From positions 1 through 43,427 of the forward strand of contig JACAAY010000041.1 in NCBI GenBank assembly GCA_013377095.1: a DNA stretch of 43,427 bases, in the 5' to 3' direction. Numbering within the stretch: the first letter of the stretch is position 1; each line of letters opens with the position of its first letter. Positions 43,398 to 43,427 of this stretch are shown here, in pieces. This DNA comes from Desulfuromonadales bacterium (GTDB taxonomy: Bacteria; Desulfobacterota; Desulfuromonadia; Geobacterales; Pseudopelobacteraceae). The position numbers and the translations under genes were made by a program. Below the pieces are notes generated by a model that had not been told where the DNA came from, made no database searches, and worked only from the letters and a program-made list of their open reading frames with translations.

Positions 43398-43427
43398 ATT
43401 CTCTGTTTTTCTGTTTTATTTTCAGCC

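Overview
The window looks like chromosomal DNA of a Geobacter-type member of the Desulfuromonadia (class-level inference). Reasons: a seven-haem NapC/NirT-like cytochrome with a CX3CH first haem site, many sigma-54-type regulators, HD-GYP, HDOD-GGDEF and PAS-hybrid signalling proteins, and BON, PRC-barrel, CsbD and DUF3309 stress-type proteins. No rRNA, tRNA, CRISPR array or intact insertion sequence was seen.

Layout. 1-7010: envelope and stress genes (BON protein, CsbD-like protein, beta-barrel, GSP17M-like protein, PRC-barrel protein, several small proteins) with pgk among them. 7011-13939: a four-gene export operon (NodT-type outer-membrane factor, HlyD-type adaptor, RbbA-like double ATPase-permease, YhhJ-like permease). 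13969-19168: a small Cys-rich protein, then a cytochrome-macA-macB operon. 19350-27453: minus-strand signalling genes (HD-GYP regulator, histidine kinases, HDOD-GGDEF, STAS, sigma-54 response regulator) including one truncated kinase and one frame-disrupted locus. 27771-29546: a second stress block (small membrane proteins, a FolE2-like protein without its metal ligands, a BON lipoprotein). 29777-36754: sigma-54 regulator, 908-aa hybrid kinase and CheB-CheR fusion. 36908-41504: a minus-strand run pfkA-gap-VIT-nitroreductase-pssA. 41772-43427: an SDR remnant, DUF302, cobO and a broken cytochrome gene.

Main discovery. Seven intergenic regions carry the same two-part control unit. A 47-bp element (CCGTCA, YRTATGGCAG, TTRT, then N7, ATGACGG, N7, TGACGG) is followed, after exactly 83 nt by my count in every case, by a sigma-54 -24/-12 promoter (GGC...TTGC with the correct spacing). 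All seven units point at a gene start 31-155 nt further on. They serve: a 72-aa small protein (3443, minus), the CsbD/beta-barrel/GSP17M operon (4109, plus), a 64-aa protein with the PRC-barrel gene (5912, plus), a 51-aa Cys-rich protein (14164, plus), DUF3309/FolE2-like/54-aa membrane protein (28990, minus), the BON lipoprotein (29546, minus) and the pfkA-gap-VIT-nitroreductase-pssA run (41504, minus). This is best read as one enhancer-binding-protein regulon joining stress and envelope proteins with glycolysis and phospholipid synthesis. The activator is not identified; two sigma-54 activators are encoded in the window and are only candidates.
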